A program made the translations under genes and the position numbers. Below are positions 10,222-20,202 of a stretch of 64,000 nucleotides of DNA, piece by piece. Numbering within the stretch: the stretch's first letter is position 1; every line of letters starts with the position of its first letter. Source of the DNA: an uncultured Cohaesibacter sp. (GTDB lineage Bacteria; Pseudomonadota; Alphaproteobacteria; Rhizobiales; Cohaesibacteraceae); contig NZ_OY821667.1 in assembly GCF_963682185.1 (NCBI RefSeq), positions 3,485,501-3,549,500 of the forward strand, written 5' to 3'. Under the pieces are notes generated by a model. That model was not told where the DNA came from. It saw only the letters and a program-made list of their open reading frames with translations, and searched no databases.

Positions 10222-10464
10222 ATGTTGACTCTCATGAGCACATCAAAAATGCAAATAGAAGAAGACATCATCCTCTTTGAATTGCAGGATGCACTCATAT
10301 TTATGTGTGAGTGTATGACTGTTCAGATTCAAAATTTTAGAAGAAGAAACGTGAATAATAATTCAGAAAACATTGAAGATGAAATTATTTATATACAAAC
10401 AGAAATTAAAAATGATGTCGAAATATCAAAGAAAAAAATGAAAATTTACTTGTATAAATATTAA
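10222..10464 (+). CDS. Possible small AT-rich hypothetical protein
   Basis: An 80-codon frame with AAGGGA three bases before ATG 10222; an internal ATG at 10234 is also possible. The product is rich in Ile, Glu, Asn and Lys (for example ENIEDEIIYIQTEIKNDVEI) with no recognised domain, signal peptide or membrane segment. Base composition matches the AT-rich flanks, so the frame may simply be open by chance. It sits between the interrupted chemoreceptor gene and the transposase remnant. Confidence 0.25.
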   Translation: MLTLMSTSKMQIEEDIILFELQDALIFMCECMTVQIQNFRRRNVNNNSENIEDEIIYIQTEIKNDVEISKKKMKIYLYKY

Positions 10465-10639
10465 GATATTAATTCAAGAATTCACAAAAAATATGTCTAT
10501 TCAAATATTAACTAATTATACATTATATCTTTCGATTAAAACTCATATATCAACCAATTAGTACATTAAAACGAGATGTGGCCGCACCCGTTTTGACAGA
10601 ATTACACTGCGGCGACACTTTTCACCCAGAGGTAACTCG

Positions 10640-11244
10640 GGATTTTATCTGTAATTACTCCGTCTCGACAGCATAAGCAAGCTGCTCGCTGCCCCCGATT
10701 CTCCTTGAGATCCCACGAATGGCCGCTATTGAAGGCAGTACTACGAAATCTCGCGACTGCAATATCCGAGTGCACCAGCATGGTGCGACCGGTAAAAAAG
10801 GGGATCCAATCGAGGCATGGGACGTTCCAGGGGCGGCCTGACGACAAAGATACATGCTCTTGTCGATGCTGATGGACTTCCCATCGACCTGCGTCTGTCT
10901 GAGGGTCAACATGCTGACTGCGGTTATGCCGAAGATCTGCTGCAAAGACTACGAACAGGTACGACCCTGCTGGCAGATCGAGGCTATGACACGAATGCCA
11001 TCAGAGACCAAGTGGCACAGGCCAAGGCTTTTGCCAATATTCCAGCAAAGAGAAACCGAACCAATAGCTTTGCTTTCAGTGCCTTCCTCTATCGCTATCG
11101 CAACCTTGTCGAGAGATTTTTCAATCGCCTCAAACAGGCTCACGGCATAGCAACCCGATATGACAAGCTGTCGACAATTATCTCGCCGCGATCAAACTCT
11201 TCTCAGTAAGGATCTGGATCAGGCATTGTGAGTCTACGGCCTAG
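10640..11244 (+). mobile_element. Decayed IS5-family (IS427-like) transposase remnant
   Basis: Three frame-shifted pieces match consecutive parts of an IS5-type DDE transposase. Around 10761-10812 the frame reads NIRVHQHGATGKKGDPIEA, usual for the segment just before GRSRGG. A one-base shift near 10813 leads to 10817-11170: GRSRGGLTTKIHALVDADG, LLADRGYD (second catalytic Asp) and RNLVERFFNRLK (catalytic Glu), ending IATRYDKLS. A second shift near 11170 restores DNYLAAIKLFSVRIWIRHCE up to a TAG at 11242. The N-terminal third is not recognisable, the left boundary is approximate, and I found no terminal inverted repeats. The element is dead and marks the edge of the accessory block. Confidence 0.82.
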
Positions 11245-11418
11245 GTCTTGGGGAACGCGAATGCGGAAGGAGTATCTATTACCTCTTTTGATGCGGTTGT
11301 TTGATGCGCGTGGCAAGGGAGATTCTCTAAAGTTGTGTACCAGCGTTGTGTGCGAATACAGCAAACCAAGCGCTTGAAATCAAACGTTATTTATAGATAT
11401 CAAATAGATGGGAAGAAA

Positions 11419-11494
11419 TGGTGGAGCTAAGCGGGATCGAACCGCTGACCTCGTGAATGCCATTCACGCGCTCTCCCAACTGAGCTATAGCCCC
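11419..11494 (-). tRNA. tRNA-Ala (GGC)
   Basis: The complement reads as a complete 76-base tRNA: acceptor GGGGCTA paired with TAGCTCC, D arm AGCTCAGTTGGGAGAGC, anticodon stem CGTGA/TCACG with loop ATGGCAT (anticodon GGC), T arm with GGTTCGATCC, and an encoded 3' CCA. It decodes GCC and GCU alanine codons. It is a single transcription unit pointing left, toward the IS remnant. Confidence 0.97.
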
Positions 11495-11759
11495 ACATCA
11501 AAGCGTCATATTCGCTTCGTGGTGAAGCGGAACATATTGAAGCGCTTGGGTGAAATCAATCCCCATTCTCATGAAAATGTGGATTCTTTCCCCAGATAGA
11601 TGATGTCTCTCTCAAAGGCATGTCCCAAAGGCCAACTGACTGTGCCTGTGATACTCCGCAAGCGTGCCTTAATTGGGGGTAGGCATGGCTTGGACCCAGG
11701 GGCGGGTAGGGAGGATAAGGGCAAAATCCCGACAAGGACCAATCCGGCCCCCTATAGAT

Positions 11760-11799
11760 AAAGGAAAAGCGCAGCGGTTTCTGGCTGCGCTTTTCCTTT
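11760..11799 (-). terminator. Rho-independent terminator (bidirectional shape)
   Basis: A 16-bp perfect stem, AAAGGAAAAGCGCAGC with its complement, around an 8-base loop; the A/T ends of the stem give a T-rich tail in both directions. It lies about 90 bases beyond the stop of the leftward TIGR02300 gene. The rest of 11495-11889 shows no gene. Confidence 0.85.
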
Positions 11800-11889
11800 G
11801 GTATAAGCAGAATATCGCCGCGAGGGCCCTATCAATACACCATGCTCGTAGCAAAAGGCCCAAAGCCAGTTGAAAAGAGCGCGTATCGA

Positions 11890-12273
11890 TTATTCGTCGT
11901 CTTCGTTTGGCACAGCCACGTCAAGACCGATCGCATCAAGGGCTTCTTCGTCTTCTTCTTCATCGAGGAAGACATCAGCGTCATCGCTGTTGTCGTCGTC
12001 GTCGAGATCCGGCACATCGATATCAGAAGCCTGCTCGGCGTCAGCATCTTCAAGAGAGATGACTTCTGCGTCACCATCTTCTTTCGAAGCCGCAGTGGTC
12101 GCAACAACTTCTTCTTCTTTGTCATCGACCTCAGCCACTTCAGCAGCCAATGGTTTGGCCAACTCGTAAATCGTCCCGCATTTGGGACAAACGATCGGAT
12201 CGCGGTTCAGGTCGTAAAATTTAGCGCCGCAATCTGCACAGACGCGTTTGGTTCCAAGTTCTGGTCGTGCCAC
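11890..12273 (-). CDS. TIGR02300-family zinc-ribbon protein
   Basis: The 127-residue protein begins MARPELGTKRVCADCGAKFY with two CxxC knuckles (C12/C15 and C30/C33 in CADC and CPKC), a zinc ribbon. The remaining ninety or so residues are very acidic (runs such as DDDDNSDDADVF). This matches the alphaproteobacterial family TIGR02300, of unknown function, usually encoded divergently from aroA, as here. A nucleic-acid or polymerase-associated role is possible from the ribbon but unproven. The 256-base gap to aroA holds both promoters. Confidence 0.9.
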   Translation of the reverse strand: MARPELGTKRVCADCGAKFYDLNRDPIVCPKCGTIYELAKPLAAEVAEVDDKEEEVVATTAASKEDGDAEVISLEDADAEQASDIDVPDLDDDDNSDDADVFLDEEEDEEALDAIGLDVAVPNEDDE

Positions 12274-12430
12274 AGCTTTGCCTCTTCACCTAGCAAGGTT
12301 TTCGATTCTAAGATTTGACCAACTCCATTAGCTAACCTTATGCGGCCTGTCAAAAGCTAAAAGTCGAAAACAGAGTCAATTTACTCTTTTCTTCCGAAGT
12401 TGGCGTGACGTAGTGGGCAATATGGTGTAA

Positions 12431-13867
<1,437 letters not shown>

Positions 13868-13872
13868 AGCCG

Positions 13873-14628
13873 ATGCCTGCGACACCAAAGCGCGTGATCT
13901 CTCTTGTCCCCAGCTGGACGGAAACCCTACTGGCAGCCGGTATCATGCCGGTTGGCCGCACGCGCTTCTGCATTCACCCGCAGAAGGCGGTTGCCGACAT
14001 TCCCGTCGTTGGGGGCACCAAGGATTGGGACTGGGACAAACTCGTGGCCACAAAGCCGGATCTGATCCTGCTGGACAGGGAAGAGAATGCCCGCTTCATG
14101 GGCGAGCAGACGGACATTCCCTGTCATGTCACCCATGTCACGTCGCTGGGAGATATGGCGAACACCTTCGCCGATTTGGCGCGCCTTCTGGCCAATGATA
14201 AATTGCAGCAGATGGCCGAACGCAGTCGGGTGCTCTTGAGCCTTCAGAAGCAGCCGTGGCAACCGGAAACCCCTTTGCCTGCCTTGATGGAATGGGGGCG
14301 GCGGCCCGTGCGACCACCGGAAAAAATTCTCTATCTCATTTGGCGCAAACCATGGATGGCTGTCAGCCGGGAGTGTTTCATCGGTGATAGCCTTTCACGC
14401 CTTGGCGTCGAGATTGCGCATTTTGATGAAAAATATCCCGCGATCGATCTCGATGCTTTCGATCCGGAAACGACTCTCCTATTGTGCGCCTCCGAACCCT
14501 ATCCGTTTCATGCCAAGAAGCAGCTCTTGGCTGAGCTGCCCTTTGCCCACGCTTTCGTCGATGGCGAATGGCTCAGTTGGTATGGTATCCGGAGCCTTGA
14601 GTTTCTGGAGCGGGAATTGGGTCGCTAA
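13873..14628 (+). CDS. BtuF/TroA-like helical-backbone binding protein without signal peptide
   Basis: The 251-residue product starts MPATPKRVISLVPSWTETLLAAG, the classic first strand of cobalamin or siderophore substrate-binding proteins, then GTKDWDWDKLVATKPDLILL and a second lobe (SRECFIGDSLSRLGVEIAHF). No signal peptide, lipobox or upstream extension is seen, so it appears cytoplasmic or uses another route. No ABC permease or ATPase lies nearby. A cofactor- or metal-binding role is suggested by fold, but the ligand cannot be told. It begins 5 bases after aroA and ends 81 before cmk, so it is probably co-transcribed with them. Confidence 0.8.
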   Translation: MPATPKRVISLVPSWTETLLAAGIMPVGRTRFCIHPQKAVADIPVVGGTKDWDWDKLVATKPDLILLDREENARFMGEQTDIPCHVTHVTSLGDMANTFADLARLLANDKLQQMAERSRVLLSLQKQPWQPETPLPALMEWGRRPVRPPEKILYLIWRKPWMAVSRECFIGDSLSRLGVEIAHFDEKYPAIDLDAFDPETTLLLCASEPYPFHAKKQLLAELPFAHAFVDGEWLSWYGIRSLEFLERELGR

Positions 14629-14709
14629 GGAAGAATTCGGCGCGACATCCCGCCCCGCCGATCACAGAGAAAAGACGTGAGACAAGACTGTTAAGGAGTG
14701 GACTGTCCA

Positions 14710-15336
14710 ATGATCATCGCAATTGATGGCCCAGCAGCCTCTGGCAAAGGCACCATGGCGCGCAGATTGGCGGAGCATTTCAAGTTGCCGCATTTGGATA
14801 CGGGGCTGACATTCCGGGCTGTGGCGCATGCGCTTGTTGTCGCGGGTAAACCGCTTGATGACGAAGATGTGGCCGAAGCGGCCGCGCGCGGGCTGGATCT
14901 TGCAGCGTTGGATCGCTCGGTGCTCTCGGCCCATGCCATTGGCGAGGCAGCCTCCAAGGTGGCCGTGATGCCGCGCGTGCGTCAGGCTCTCCTGGAAGCC
15001 CAGCGCGGCTTTGCGAGCCGACCGGGTGGGGCCATTCTGGACGGACGCGACATTGGCACCGTCGTTTGCCCTGATGCGGACGTGAAGCTGTTTGTCACTG
15101 CCAGGGCAGAAGAACGCGCCCAGCGCCGCACCGATGAGATTCTGGCCAAGGGCGAGCAGGCGGACTATGCGCAGATCCTTGCCGATGTGAAGAAACGGGA
15201 CGAACGCGACCAGAACAGAGCTGTGGCTCCCCTTGTGCCTGCGGCAGATGCCCACTTGCTTGACACAACAAAATTGGATATAGAAGGCGCATTCCAGCAA
15301 GCTGTTAGGATTGTTGAGGAAAGCCAGGAAAAATAA
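14710..15336 (+). CDS. cmk: Cytidylate kinase
   Basis: Cmk phosphorylates CMP and dCMP with ATP, feeding nucleotide pools. The 208-residue protein has a P-loop ([14 protein letters not shown], about residues 7-20), [10 protein letters not shown] for CMP binding, [20 protein letters not shown] and the lid arginines [10 protein letters not shown] chose ATG 14710: TAAGGAG lies 11 bases upstream, and the alternative GTG at 14698 overlaps that ribosome site. It lies between aroA and rpsA as in many alphaproteobacteria. Confidence 0.96.
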   Translation: MIIAIDGPAASGKGTMARRLAEHFKLPHLDTGLTFRAVAHALVVAGKPLDDEDVAEAAARGLDLAALDRSVLSAHAIGEAASKVAVMPRVRQALLEAQRGFASRPGGAILDGRDIGTVVCPDADVKLFVTARAEERAQRRTDEILAKGEQADYAQILADVKKRDERDQNRAVAPLVPAADAHLLDTTKLDIEGAFQQAVRIVEESQEK

Positions 15337-15341
15337 AAGAG

Positions 15342-15371
15342 TGGCAATCAGTCTCTGATTGTTGCCCTTTT
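15342..15371 (+). terminator. Probable terminator after cmk
   Basis: CAATCAG and CTGATTG form a 7-bp stem around TCT, extended imperfectly by GG/CC, followed by CCCTTTTTG. It lies just after the cmk stop. The remaining bases to rpsA (15372-15660) hold no gene and should contain the rpsA promoter and leader; I cannot fix the promoter. Confidence 0.5.
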
Positions 15372-15669
15372 TGCTATGCGCTCACTTGCATAACTCTGGT
15401 TATTTCTTATGTCTTTCAGTCTGTTACGTTGGGGGATGTTACAGGCGGATTGTGCTTTTTCAGTTTTCTCTGTTTTCAGACCTTGACGGGCATCCTTGCG
15501 GAATGCCTTTAAAATTGCGCTCCCTACCGACCGCATACGCGCCGGACCACTCCTTTATCACAAAGGGTGGACTTGTCCTTAAGTTGGACATGGTCGGGAA
15601 AAGAGCATGGTGTAACACGAACCAATTGGCGCGAAGAGCCCCGAAAAATGGGGTTATTTAGGAGTTTTT

Positions 15670-17367
15670 ATGAGCGATCTTAATCCGTCCATGGAAGATT
15701 TTGCCGCCCTTCTCGATGAGTCCTTCAGCGAAACCTCACCTCATGAAGGTGCGGTTATCAAAGGGACTGTCGTCGGCATCGAAAAAGACATGGCTATCAT
15801 CGATGTTGGCTTGAAAGTTGAAGGCCGCGTAGCACTGAAGGAGTTTGGTGCTCAGGCAAAAGACGGTGGTCTTGAGATTGGCTCCGAGGTTGAAGTCTAC
15901 CTCGAGCGTATCGAAAATGCGATGGGCGAAGCTGTTCTGTCTCGCGACAAAGCCCGCCGCGAAGAAAGCTGGGGCAAGCTGGAAAAAGCGTTCGAAGCAG
16001 AAGAAAAAGTCACTGGTACCATCTTCAACCAGGTCAAAGGCGGCTTCACCGTCGATCTGGATGGCGCCGTTGCCTTCCTGCCTCGCTCACAGGTGGATAT
16101 CCGTCCGGTTCGCGACGTGACCCCTCTGATGCACACGCCACAGCCTTTCCAGATCCTGAAAATGGACAAACGTCGCGGCAACATCGTTGTTTCCCGTCGT
16201 GTTATTCTGGAAGAAACCCGCGCCGAACTGCGCACCGAACTGGTTCAGAACCTCAAAGAGGGTCAGACCGTCGAGGGTGTTGTCAAAAACATCACCGATT
16301 ATGGTGCGTTCGTGGATCTGGGCGGCATCGACGGCCTGCTGCATGTCACCGACATTGCATGGCGTCGTATCAACCATCCGAGCGAAGTTCTGTCCATCGG
16401 CCAGACGGTCAAGGTTCAGATCGTTCGCGTCAACCAGGAAACACATCGTATTTCTCTGGGCATGAAGCAGCTTGAAGTTGACCCATGGTCTGAAATCGAG
16501 CAGCGTTACCCAGTGGGCGAGAAATTCACCGGCCGTGTGACCAACATCACCGACTATGGTGCATTCCTCGAACTGGAACCAGGCATCGAAGGCCTGATCC
16601 ACGTTTCCGAAATGTCCTGGACCAAGAAAAACGTTCATCCGGGCAAAATCGTTTCTACCTCTCAGGAAGTAGAAGTGATGATCCTGGAAGTCGATCCTGT
16701 AAAACGCCGTGTGTCTCTGGGCCTGAAACAGACCCTCGACAACCCATGGGCTGTTTTTGCAGAAAACAATCCAGCTGGCACCGTCGTCGAAGGCGAAGTG
16801 AAGAACAAGACCGAATTCGGTCTCTTCATCGGTCTGGAAGGCGAAGTCGACGGCATGGTTCATCTGTCCGATCTGGACTGGAACCGTCCTGGCGAGCAGG
16901 TTCTGGAAGAATTCAACAAGGGCGACGTTGTCAAAGCCGTCATCCTCGATGTGGATGTAGACAAAGAACGTATCTCCCTGGGTATCAAGCAGCTTGAATC
17001 CGATCCGTTCGAAGACGCTTCTGGTGAAATGAAACGCGGTGCAATTGTCTCCTGCGAAATCACCGAAGTGAAAGAAAACGGTCTGGAAGTCAAGGTTGTC
17101 GGTTCCGACATGACCTCCTTCATCCGTCGTGCCGATCTGGCTCGTGACCGCGCTGACCAGCGCACCGACCGCTTCCAGGTTGGTGAAACGGTTGACGCTC
17201 GCATCACCCAGTTCGACAAGAAAAACCGTAAACTCGGTGTTTCCATCAAGGCGCTTGAAGTTGCTGAAGAGAAAGAAGCCATTGCACAGTTCGGGTCTTC
17301 CGACGCTGGCGCTTCCCTCGGTGATATTCTGGGTGCAGCCCTTAAAGCACGCGGCGACGACGAATAA
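15670..17367 (+). CDS. rpsA: 30S ribosomal protein S1
   Basis: S1 binds mRNA on the small ribosomal subunit and helps initiation on structured or weak ribosome-binding sites. The 565-residue protein carries six S1 RNA-binding domains at about residues 25-90, 107-173, 195-263, 280-350, 367-437 and 453-523. The central repeats share the signature TDYGAFVDLGGIDGLLHVTD. The length is normal for an alphaproteobacterial S1. ATG 15670 is preceded by GGAG. Codon use is strongly biased, in keeping with high expression. A strong terminator follows at 17404. Confidence 0.98.
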   Translation: MSDLNPSMEDFAALLDESFSETSPHEGAVIKGTVVGIEKDMAIIDVGLKVEGRVALKEFGAQAKDGGLEIGSEVEVYLERIENAMGEAVLSRDKARREESWGKLEKAFEAEEKVTGTIFNQVKGGFTVDLDGAVAFLPRSQVDIRPVRDVTPLMHTPQPFQILKMDKRRGNIVVSRRVILEETRAELRTELVQNLKEGQTVEGVVKNITDYGAFVDLGGIDGLLHVTDIAWRRINHPSEVLSIGQTVKVQIVRVNQETHRISLGMKQLEVDPWSEIEQRYPVGEKFTGRVTNITDYGAFLELEPGIEGLIHVSEMSWTKKNVHPGKIVSTSQEVEVMILEVDPVKRRVSLGLKQTLDNPWAVFAENNPAGTVVEGEVKNKTEFGLFIGLEGEVDGMVHLSDLDWNRPGEQVLEEFNKGDVVKAVILDVDVDKERISLGIKQLESDPFEDASGEMKRGAIVSCEITEVKENGLEVKVVGSDMTSFIRRADLARDRADQRTDRFQVGETVDARITQFDKKNRKLGVSIKALEVAEEKEAIAQFGSSDAGASLGDILGAALKARGDDE

Positions 17368-17403
17368 GTCGCCCTGCCTTAAAGGCCCTTGTCAATAAAA
17401 CGG

Positions 17404-17436
17404 ATGCCGCAGGTGATTTCACCTGCGGCATTTTTC
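17404..17436 (+). terminator. Rho-independent terminator of rpsA
   Basis: Perfect 12-bp stem ATGCCGCAGGTG/CACCTGCGGCAT with a short ATTT loop, followed by TTTTTC, 36 bases past the rpsA stop. Confidence 0.93.
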
Positions 17437-17547
17437 ATTTGTTATTTCTTTTCAAACTCTTTTTCGATACGCAGGCTATATTGGCGTTGCAAAATCTGTT
17501 TGCGCGGGTGATAAACCAAACAGGAACAGCTTAAGGGGCATACAACC

Positions 17548-18513
17548 ATGGCTTTCGATATGGATCATTTGGTCGAGCGACGCAAGCTACGGCGCAAATT
17601 GTCGGTTTGGCGCATAGTGGCAGTGCTGGCGCTGATCATTCTGGTTGTTGCTGCATCGCTGAACTTTGTCGTCGATAAGGACGGCCTCTCGCACAAGAAG
17701 AGCCATATCGCCAAGATCGTTTTTTCCGGCACAATCATTGGTCAGGAGCGTAAGCTCAAGTTGATCCGGCAGTTGGAAAAAGCCGACAGCGTCAAGGGCG
17801 TTATTGTTTCCATCAATAGCCCCGGCGGGGCGACTTCCGGCGGTGAAGCGATCTACAATGCCCTCAAGCAACTGGCCGAGAAAAAGCCTGTGGTCGCCAG
17901 CATGGATGCCTTGGCTGCATCTGCCGGTTACATCATCGCGTTGCCAGCCGAACGCATTTTTGCAAGACGCACCTCAATCACTGGCTCCATCGGTGTGCTG
18001 TTTCAATATACCGATCTAACCGGCCTGATGGATACGGTGGGCGTGAAGATGCGCAGCATCAAAAGCGCCCCGCTCAAAGCCGAGCCAAACCCGTTTTCCG
18101 GTCAGAATCCTGAAGCCGAAGCGATGATCGCCAGAATGATTGATGATTCTTTCCAATGGTTTGTTGACCTTGTTGCGGAAAATCGCCCCTTTGACAGGGA
18201 AAGGGCGCTGGAATTGGCCGATGGCCGAATTGTCACAGGTGGACAGGCTGTTGATCTGCAGCTGGTAGATGAGCTGGGCGGCCCTGAAGAAGCGAAGAAC
18301 TGGTTGATTCAAAACCATAATCTGGATAGTGATCTGCCATTGATCGAGTGGAAGCCGGAGCCGATCACGGAGAGTTTTCCATTTGGCTTTGCCAGCAAGC
18401 TCGCTGCCAGCCTGCTTCCTCAACCAATTATTGACCTATTTGACCAACGAAATACTGCCCAGCAGCTTGACGGACTGGTTTCAGTTTGGCAGGCTCAAAA
18501 AAACGAACAATAA
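17548..18513 (+). CDS. sppA: Signal peptide peptidase SppA (S49 family)
   Basis: SppA is a membrane-bound Ser/Lys protease that degrades cleaved signal peptides. The 321-residue, single-domain form has one N-terminal membrane segment (about residues 22-42, WRIVAVLALIILVVAASLNF) and a periplasmic S49 domain. The nucleophile is S125 in DALAASAGY and the general base K177 in SAPLKAEPNPF; INSPGG (about 89-94) forms the oxyanion region. It is followed 84 bases later by ihfB, in the order rpsA-sppA-ihfB-lapA-trpF found in many relatives. Confidence 0.95.
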   Translation: MAFDMDHLVERRKLRRKLSVWRIVAVLALIILVVAASLNFVVDKDGLSHKKSHIAKIVFSGTIIGQERKLKLIRQLEKADSVKGVIVSINSPGGATSGGEAIYNALKQLAEKKPVVASMDALAASAGYIIALPAERIFARRTSITGSIGVLFQYTDLTGLMDTVGVKMRSIKSAPLKAEPNPFSGQNPEAEAMIARMIDDSFQWFVDLVAENRPFDRERALELADGRIVTGGQAVDLQLVDELGGPEEAKNWLIQNHNLDSDLPLIEWKPEPITESFPFGFASKLAASLLPQPIIDLFDQRNTAQQLDGLVSVWQAQKNEQ

Positions 18514-18597
18514 GAGCATTTTACGCTTTTTATTCCGTTGGGATCTGCTCGATAACGAATTCAAATCTGTAAGCGTAGCAATGAAGGGGAGCGGACG

Positions 18598-18891
18598 ATG
18601 ATCAAGTCCGAATTGGTACAACATATCGCAGAACAAAACCCGCATCTCTATCAGAGAGATGTCGAACATATTGTGAATGCCATTCTCGATGAGATTTCCG
18701 ACGCTCTGGCGCGCGGTGATCGGGTCGAATTGCGTGGCTTCGGCGCCTTCTCGGTCAAGAACCGTCCGGCGCGCATCGGTCGCAATCCGCGAACTGGTGA
18801 GAAGGTCCCTGTGGCTGAAAAATATGTTCCGTTCTTTAAAACCGGTAAGGAAATGCGCGAGCGCCTCAATGATGGGGACGGGAGCGAATAA
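18598..18891 (+). CDS. ihfB: Integration host factor beta subunit
   Basis: The 97-residue HU/IHF-fold protein bends DNA as a heterodimer with IHF-alpha. [39 protein letters not shown] and the arm [12 protein letters not shown] are diagnostic of IHF-beta rather than HU. IHF also assists sigma-54 promoters, and rpoN is encoded later in this window. GGGGAGCGG precedes the ATG. Confidence 0.96.
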   Translation: MIKSELVQHIAEQNPHLYQRDVEHIVNAILDEISDALARGDRVELRGFGAFSVKNRPARIGRNPRTGEKVPVAEKYVPFFKTGKEMRERLNDGDGSE

Positions 18892-18923
18892 GCCTGCCGA
18901 TCAAGACTGGATATCTTTCGGTT

Positions 18924-19313
18924 ATGAAAATAATCAAACGCTTTTTGCAGCTCATCATTCTGGTGCCATTTGCCATTGTCGCTATTTCTCTGGCGGTAGC
19001 AAACCGTCACACTGTGCAGCTGGCTCTGGACCCGTTCTCTCCTGAACAGCCTGTTTTGGATTTCACGGTGCCGCTCTATGTGGTGATCTTTGGTGCGTTG
19101 CTGATCGGAATTTTCATCGGCGGGTTCATGGCATGGCTCAAACAGGGTCGCCATCGCAAAGCAGCGCGCGAGAAACGCTATGAGGCGCAAAAGTGGCGCA
19201 ATGAAGCAGATCGCCAGCAAAAGCGCCTTGAAAAGATTGCCGCCGATCCAAAGAGCAACGTTCCGGCGTTGCCTGCTGCAGGGTCGACCGCCGTTACCAA
19301 GGTCGCGATGTAA
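18924..19313 (+). CDS. LapA-domain (DUF1049) membrane protein
   Basis: The 129-residue protein has two membrane segments (about residues 5-22 and 46-69, VPLYVVIFGALLIGIFIGGFMAW) linked by the short periplasmic loop with NRHTVQLALDPFSPE, and a basic coiled-coil tail (KAAREKRYEAQKWRNEADRQQKRLEK). This fits lipopolysaccharide-assembly protein A domain proteins, which in Escherichia coli (LapA) help control LPS synthesis. No LapB/YciM gene follows, as is usual in alphaproteobacteria. It is 32 bases after ihfB. Confidence 0.85.
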   Translation: MKIIKRFLQLIILVPFAIVAISLAVANRHTVQLALDPFSPEQPVLDFTVPLYVVIFGALLIGIFIGGFMAWLKQGRHRKAAREKRYEAQKWRNEADRQQKRLEKIAADPKSNVPALPAAGSTAVTKVAM

Positions 19314-19392
19314 TTCGAACTGGTTTGCAAGCCGGCTCCCGTTGAGGATTGGCTCCAAAGCCGTTGCTTGGAAAGCGATCTGACAAGAATTG

Positions 19393-19423
19393 ATGCCAGC
19401 CTCAAGGGCTGGCATTTCTGTTT
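19393..19423 (+). terminator. Rho-independent terminator after the LapA-domain gene
   Basis: ATGCCAGCC / GGCTGGCAT, a perfect 9-bp stem with TCAAG loop, followed by TTCTGTTTGG. The T tail is interrupted. It separates the ihfB group from trpF. Confidence 0.7.
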
Positions 19424-19504
19424 GGCCTCGACCCAAGAAGGGCTTTGATTTCCATAAGCTCCCGAGCGGGTGATGACAAAGCCATTGCAACAGGAGGGTT
19501 CCCA

Positions 19505-20158
19505 ATGTATGTAAAGATCTGTGGGCTATCGACGCCAGAGGCGATCGCAACAGGCCTGCAATGTGGTGCCAACTGGATTGGATTTGTTTTCTTTCCGAAA
19601 AGCCCGAGGCATGTGGATTATGGGAAAGCGAAGGAACTGGTGGGTTCGGTACGCGGCAAAGCGTCCATAGTAGCCCTCACTGTCAACGCGAGTGACGATG
19701 AGCTTGAGGCCATCGACCGGTCGATCGATCCTGATATCTGGCAATTGCACGGCTCCGAGACACCCGAGCGTGTCTTGGAGATCAAGGCACGGTTCAAACG
19801 CCCTGTCATGAAAGCCCTGCCCATTCGGGATGAAGCAGATCTTGCGCCCATTCCTGCCTATGAGGCTGTGTGCGATATCCTGCTGTTTGACGCCAAGCCA
19901 CCCAAGGACATGAAGACAGATCTGCCTGGTGGCAACGGCATCACCTTTGACTGGCGCCTGATACAGAATCTCAAGCTCAAGAAACCATTCGTCCTGTCAG
20001 GGGGCCTTAATCCGGACAATGTCGCCGAGGCCATTCGCCTGACCCGCCCGCAAGGAGTTGATGTCTCCTCGGGCATTGAAAGCGCGCCGGGCGTTAAAGA
20101 CCGGCAGAAAATCATGGATTTCGTCCATGCCGCCAAGGCCGCCGCTCAAGAGCTATAG
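19505..20158 (+). CDS. trpF: Phosphoribosylanthranilate isomerase
   Basis: TrpF converts N-(5-phosphoribosyl)anthranilate to CdRP in tryptophan synthesis. The 217-residue beta/alpha barrel begins [13 protein letters not shown] (catalytic Cys in KICG) and contains [20 protein letters not shown] (catalytic Asp) and [11 protein letters not shown] plus [10 protein letters not shown] for phosphate binding. AGGAGGG sits just before ATG 19505, which decides the start over an in-frame ATT/ATG region upstream. It leads trpF-trpB-trpA. Confidence 0.97.
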   Translation: MYVKICGLSTPEAIATGLQCGANWIGFVFFPKSPRHVDYGKAKELVGSVRGKASIVALTVNASDDELEAIDRSIDPDIWQLHGSETPERVLEIKARFKRPVMKALPIRDEADLAPIPAYEAVCDILLFDAKPPKDMKTDLPGGNGITFDWRLIQNLKLKKPFVLSGGLNPDNVAEAIRLTRPQGVDVSSGIESAPGVKDRQKIMDFVHAAKAAAQEL

Positions 20159-20202
20159 CGAATACGGTCAGGCGTGGACAGCTTTTGAACAAGGAAGCAC
20201 TA

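Noticed and set aside
11400-11500. Genomic island integrated at tRNA-Ala
   Set aside because: No integrase gene and no second copy of the tRNA 3' end were seen in the window; kept only as a weak suggestion.
19424-19504. Tryptophan leader peptide or attenuator before trpF
   Set aside because: No Trp-rich short frame is present; the hairpin at 19393 is best read as the terminator of the upstream gene.
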